DNA of 6,309 nucleotides from Acetobacteraceae bacterium (GTDB taxonomy: Bacteria > Pseudomonadota > Alphaproteobacteria > Acetobacterales > Acetobacteraceae). The position numbers and the translations under genes were made by a program. Under the pieces are notes generated by a model. It was not told where the DNA came from, made no database searches, and saw nothing but the letters and a program-made list of their open reading frames with translations. Shown one piece after another: positions 4,728 to 6,309 of this stretch. The DNA lies in the NCBI GenBank assembly GCA_003164305.1, contig PLSZ01000633.1, positions 1,760 to 8,068 on the forward strand, given 5' to 3'. Each line of letters starts with the position of its first letter. Within the stretch, counting starts at the first letter, position 1.

Positions 4728-6309
4728 GACACCCCGGGACGGCCCGCCAATCCCTCCTCATGCAGAAACGCCCGTGTCTCTTCCACGGCTTTCGCCAACC
4801 CCACTCGATGCACCACGACGCCCTCGGGGAACGCCGACATCAACCGGCTCGGCGCGGCGCGATCCAGCAGCACGAACACGCCACGATCCGACGCCCGCCG
4901 GATCAGCCGCCCGAACGCCTGACGCAACCGCGACCGAGCGATCCGATCATCCCACCCTTTCGGATCGCCGTGCGACAAATGCACCCGCCGTTCCCGATGC
5001 AAAATGTCCGGCCGCGGCCACGGCACCTTCTCGAACACCACCAGCCGCAGCGCGCGCCCCGGCACATCGACGCCGTCGCGCATCGCATCCGTTCCGAGCA
5101 AACAACTATCTTCCTCCGCCCGGAAGATATCGACCAAAGTCGCGTTGCCCATCGCGTCGATATGCTGTGCGTAAAGCGGGATATTTCGAGACTCCAGCTC
5201 CGGGGCTATCTTCGCGTGCACCGCGCGCAGCCGGTTGATCGCCGTGAACAGGCCCAATCCGCCACCGCCCGCGGCGATGAACAGCGCCCGGAACGCGCTC
5301 GCCAACTGCCCGATGTCTCCCGCCGCCAGATCCGTCACCACCAGAACCCGCGTCTGCTGCCCATAATCGAACGGCGAGGCCACCGCGGCCCGGATCGCCG
5401 GCGATGGCAAATGCGGCGCGCCCACCCTGGCCTCCGCCGCGGCCCAGGCATGTTCCGGATCGCCGGCACCCGCGTCCCGCAAGGTCGCCGACGTGACCAG
5501 CACCCCCTGCGCCGGCGCAGCCAGGGTCATCGCGAACGGCACCGTCGGATCGAGCCAATGCCGATGCAGTCCCACATCGAAATCCCGGTTGCCGTCGCGC
5601 CGGTCCAGCCGGAAGAACGCCACGTAAGCCGGCCTGTGACCGGGTTCTCCCTCCGGCTCGGCCAGTTCCGTCAGCATCGACCGCCATGCCCGCGCCGGCT
5701 GGATCGCGCGCCGGTCCAACGATCGGGCGATCGCCTCGATGCGGGTGCGGGTGGTGGCGTCCATGTCTTCCGCCTCATCCTCCGCCCGCGCGAGCAACCG
5801 GGCCCGCAACGTTTCCAACGGCTCCGCCAACCGGCCCAAAGCGCGCGCCAGCCGATCGGCCGCCTCGGCCACGTCTTCGTTCAGCGGCCGCACGTCGCAC
5901 TCGACCGTGCCATACGGATTGTGCCGCGCCGGTGGCCCATCGTCGGCGGACGTCCGCGCCAGCACCTGCTTGCGCACCAGCCGCAGAAACATCTCGGTCG
6001 GATTGGCCTGCCGGGGCTCCACGCCTTCGAACTCCGGCCCTTCATCGGTCAGCCGCGCGGTCCAGCCCGGCCCAGGCAACGCACGGGCCGCCTGGAGGAT
6101 CGCGTCCAGCGGCGCCGCCAGATTGGGACGATCCGCGACCAGATCCTCGACCCGCCGCGACAGGCCGCGGGCGCGCGACCGGCCGCCCTCGGCGCCCAGC
6201 AGCCAGCGGCGCAGCTCCGCGGTTTCCGCGCCCGACAGTTCGGCGGCGAAGGCGCCGTCGGCGGCGTCGAAAACGTGGTGGCCCTCGTCGAACACGTAGC
6301 GCACCGGCA
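4724..6309 (-). CDS. ATP-dependent DNA helicase, DinG-like (superfamily 2, XPD-related), 5'-truncated by window edge
   Basis: This is the C-terminal two thirds or so of a DinG/XPD-related superfamily-2 helicase, which unwinds DNA by ATP hydrolysis and typically acts in repair or replication. The frame runs past the right edge (P-V-R-Y-V-F-D-E-G-H), so the GTG at 6304 is internal. Taking that codon as residue 1, motifs are Walker B DEGH (6-9), TSATL (271-275, motif III), GLFTAINRL (351-359, motif IV region), GTDAMRDGVDVPG (404-416, motif V) and RQAFGRLIRR (461-470, motif VI with arginine finger). The Walker A motif and any iron-sulphur cysteines, which in DinG/XPD precede Walker B, lie outside the window. 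Only two cysteines are visible (136 and 401), neither clustered. An acidic, arginine-rich stretch at about 145-220 probably forms helical segments. The TGA at 4726-4724 overlaps the likely start of the EEP gene, suggesting coupled expression. E. coli DinG itself is more distant, so I give no symbol. Confidence 0.92.
   Translation of the reverse strand, partial: PVRYVFDEGHHVFDAADGAFAAELSGAETAELRRWLLGAEGGRSRARGLSRRVEDLVADRPNLAAPLDAILQAARALPGPGWTARLTDEGPEFEGVEPRQANPTEMFLRLVRKQVLARTSADDGPPARHNPYGTVECDVRPLNEDVAEAADRLARALGRLAEPLETLRARLLARAEDEAEDMDATTRTRIEAIARSLDRRAIQPARAWRSMLTELAEPEGEPGHRPAYVAFFRLDRRDGNRDFDVGLHRHWLDPTVPFAMTLAAPAQGVLVTSATLRDAGAGDPEHAWAAAEARVGAPHLPSPAIRAAVASPFDYGQQTRVLVVTDLAAGDIGQLASAFRALFIAAGGGGLGLFTAINRLRAVHAKIAPELESRNIPLYAQHIDAMGNATLVDIFRAEEDSCLLGTDAMRDGVDVPGRALRLVVFEKVPWPRPDILHRERRVHLSHGDPKGWDDRIARSRLRQAFGRLIRRASDRGVFVLLDRAAPSRLMSAFPEGVVVHRVGLAKAVEETRAFLHEEGLAGRPGVS

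Noticed and set aside
1825..4922. Three long overlapping plus-strand open frames (326, 408 and 426 codons) opposite the minus-strand genes
   Set aside because: Their translations are rich in Arg, His, Pro and Gln with no domain, and they lie antisense to genes with full family signatures. They are expected from high GC and skewed third-codon positions on the opposite strand.
3987..6309. Anti-phage defence module built from helicase and nuclease
   Set aside because: No defence-specific domains, no integrase or mobile-element traces, and the helicase and EEP protein resemble widespread housekeeping families. Composition does not stand out from neighbours on inspection.

Overview
The window is GC-rich and strongly codon-biased. 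It looks like a chromosomal segment of an alphaproteobacterium, most likely in or near Rhodospirillales/Acetobacteraceae. That placement is inferred from base composition, from the style of the DinG-type helicase (DEGHH Walker B, GTDAMRDGVDVPG motif V) and from the intergenic palindromes. No rRNA or other marker gene is present to confirm it.

Layout: (1) Positions 1-1494, plus strand, hold the 3' part of a periplasmic family-5 (peptide/nickel-type) ABC substrate-binding protein whose N-terminus lies left of the window. (2) Positions 1495-1827 are a 333-base non-coding stretch between convergent genes. It carries three hairpin-forming copies of one dispersed palindromic repeat (two on the plus strand, one on the minus) and a probable terminator for the minus-strand genes. 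(3) Positions 1828-6309 hold four genes, all on the minus strand and closely packed. In transcription order they are a DinG-like ATP-dependent DNA helicase (5' end right of the window), an endonuclease/exonuclease/phosphatase (EEP) family protein, an MFS transporter and an SMP-30/gluconolactonase-like protein.

The four minus-strand genes could form one transcription unit: helicase and EEP gene appear to overlap, the next gap is 31 nt, and the last is 16 nt with a strong Shine-Dalgarno in it. Functionally they split into two pairs. Helicase plus EEP nuclease points to nucleic-acid metabolism. MFS carrier plus SMP-30 lactonase points to uptake and hydrolysis of a sugar- or acid-derived lactone. 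Whether they are truly co-transcribed cannot be told from the sequence.

The two points most worth a second look are the EEP gene, whose conserved N-terminus (WNI motif) lies upstream of every ATG, GTG or TTG in its frame and seems to need a CTG start embedded in the helicase stop (CTGA), and the palindromic repeats, whose arm differences are compensated base pair for base pair. I see no convincing novel multi-gene system; the gene families themselves are ordinary.
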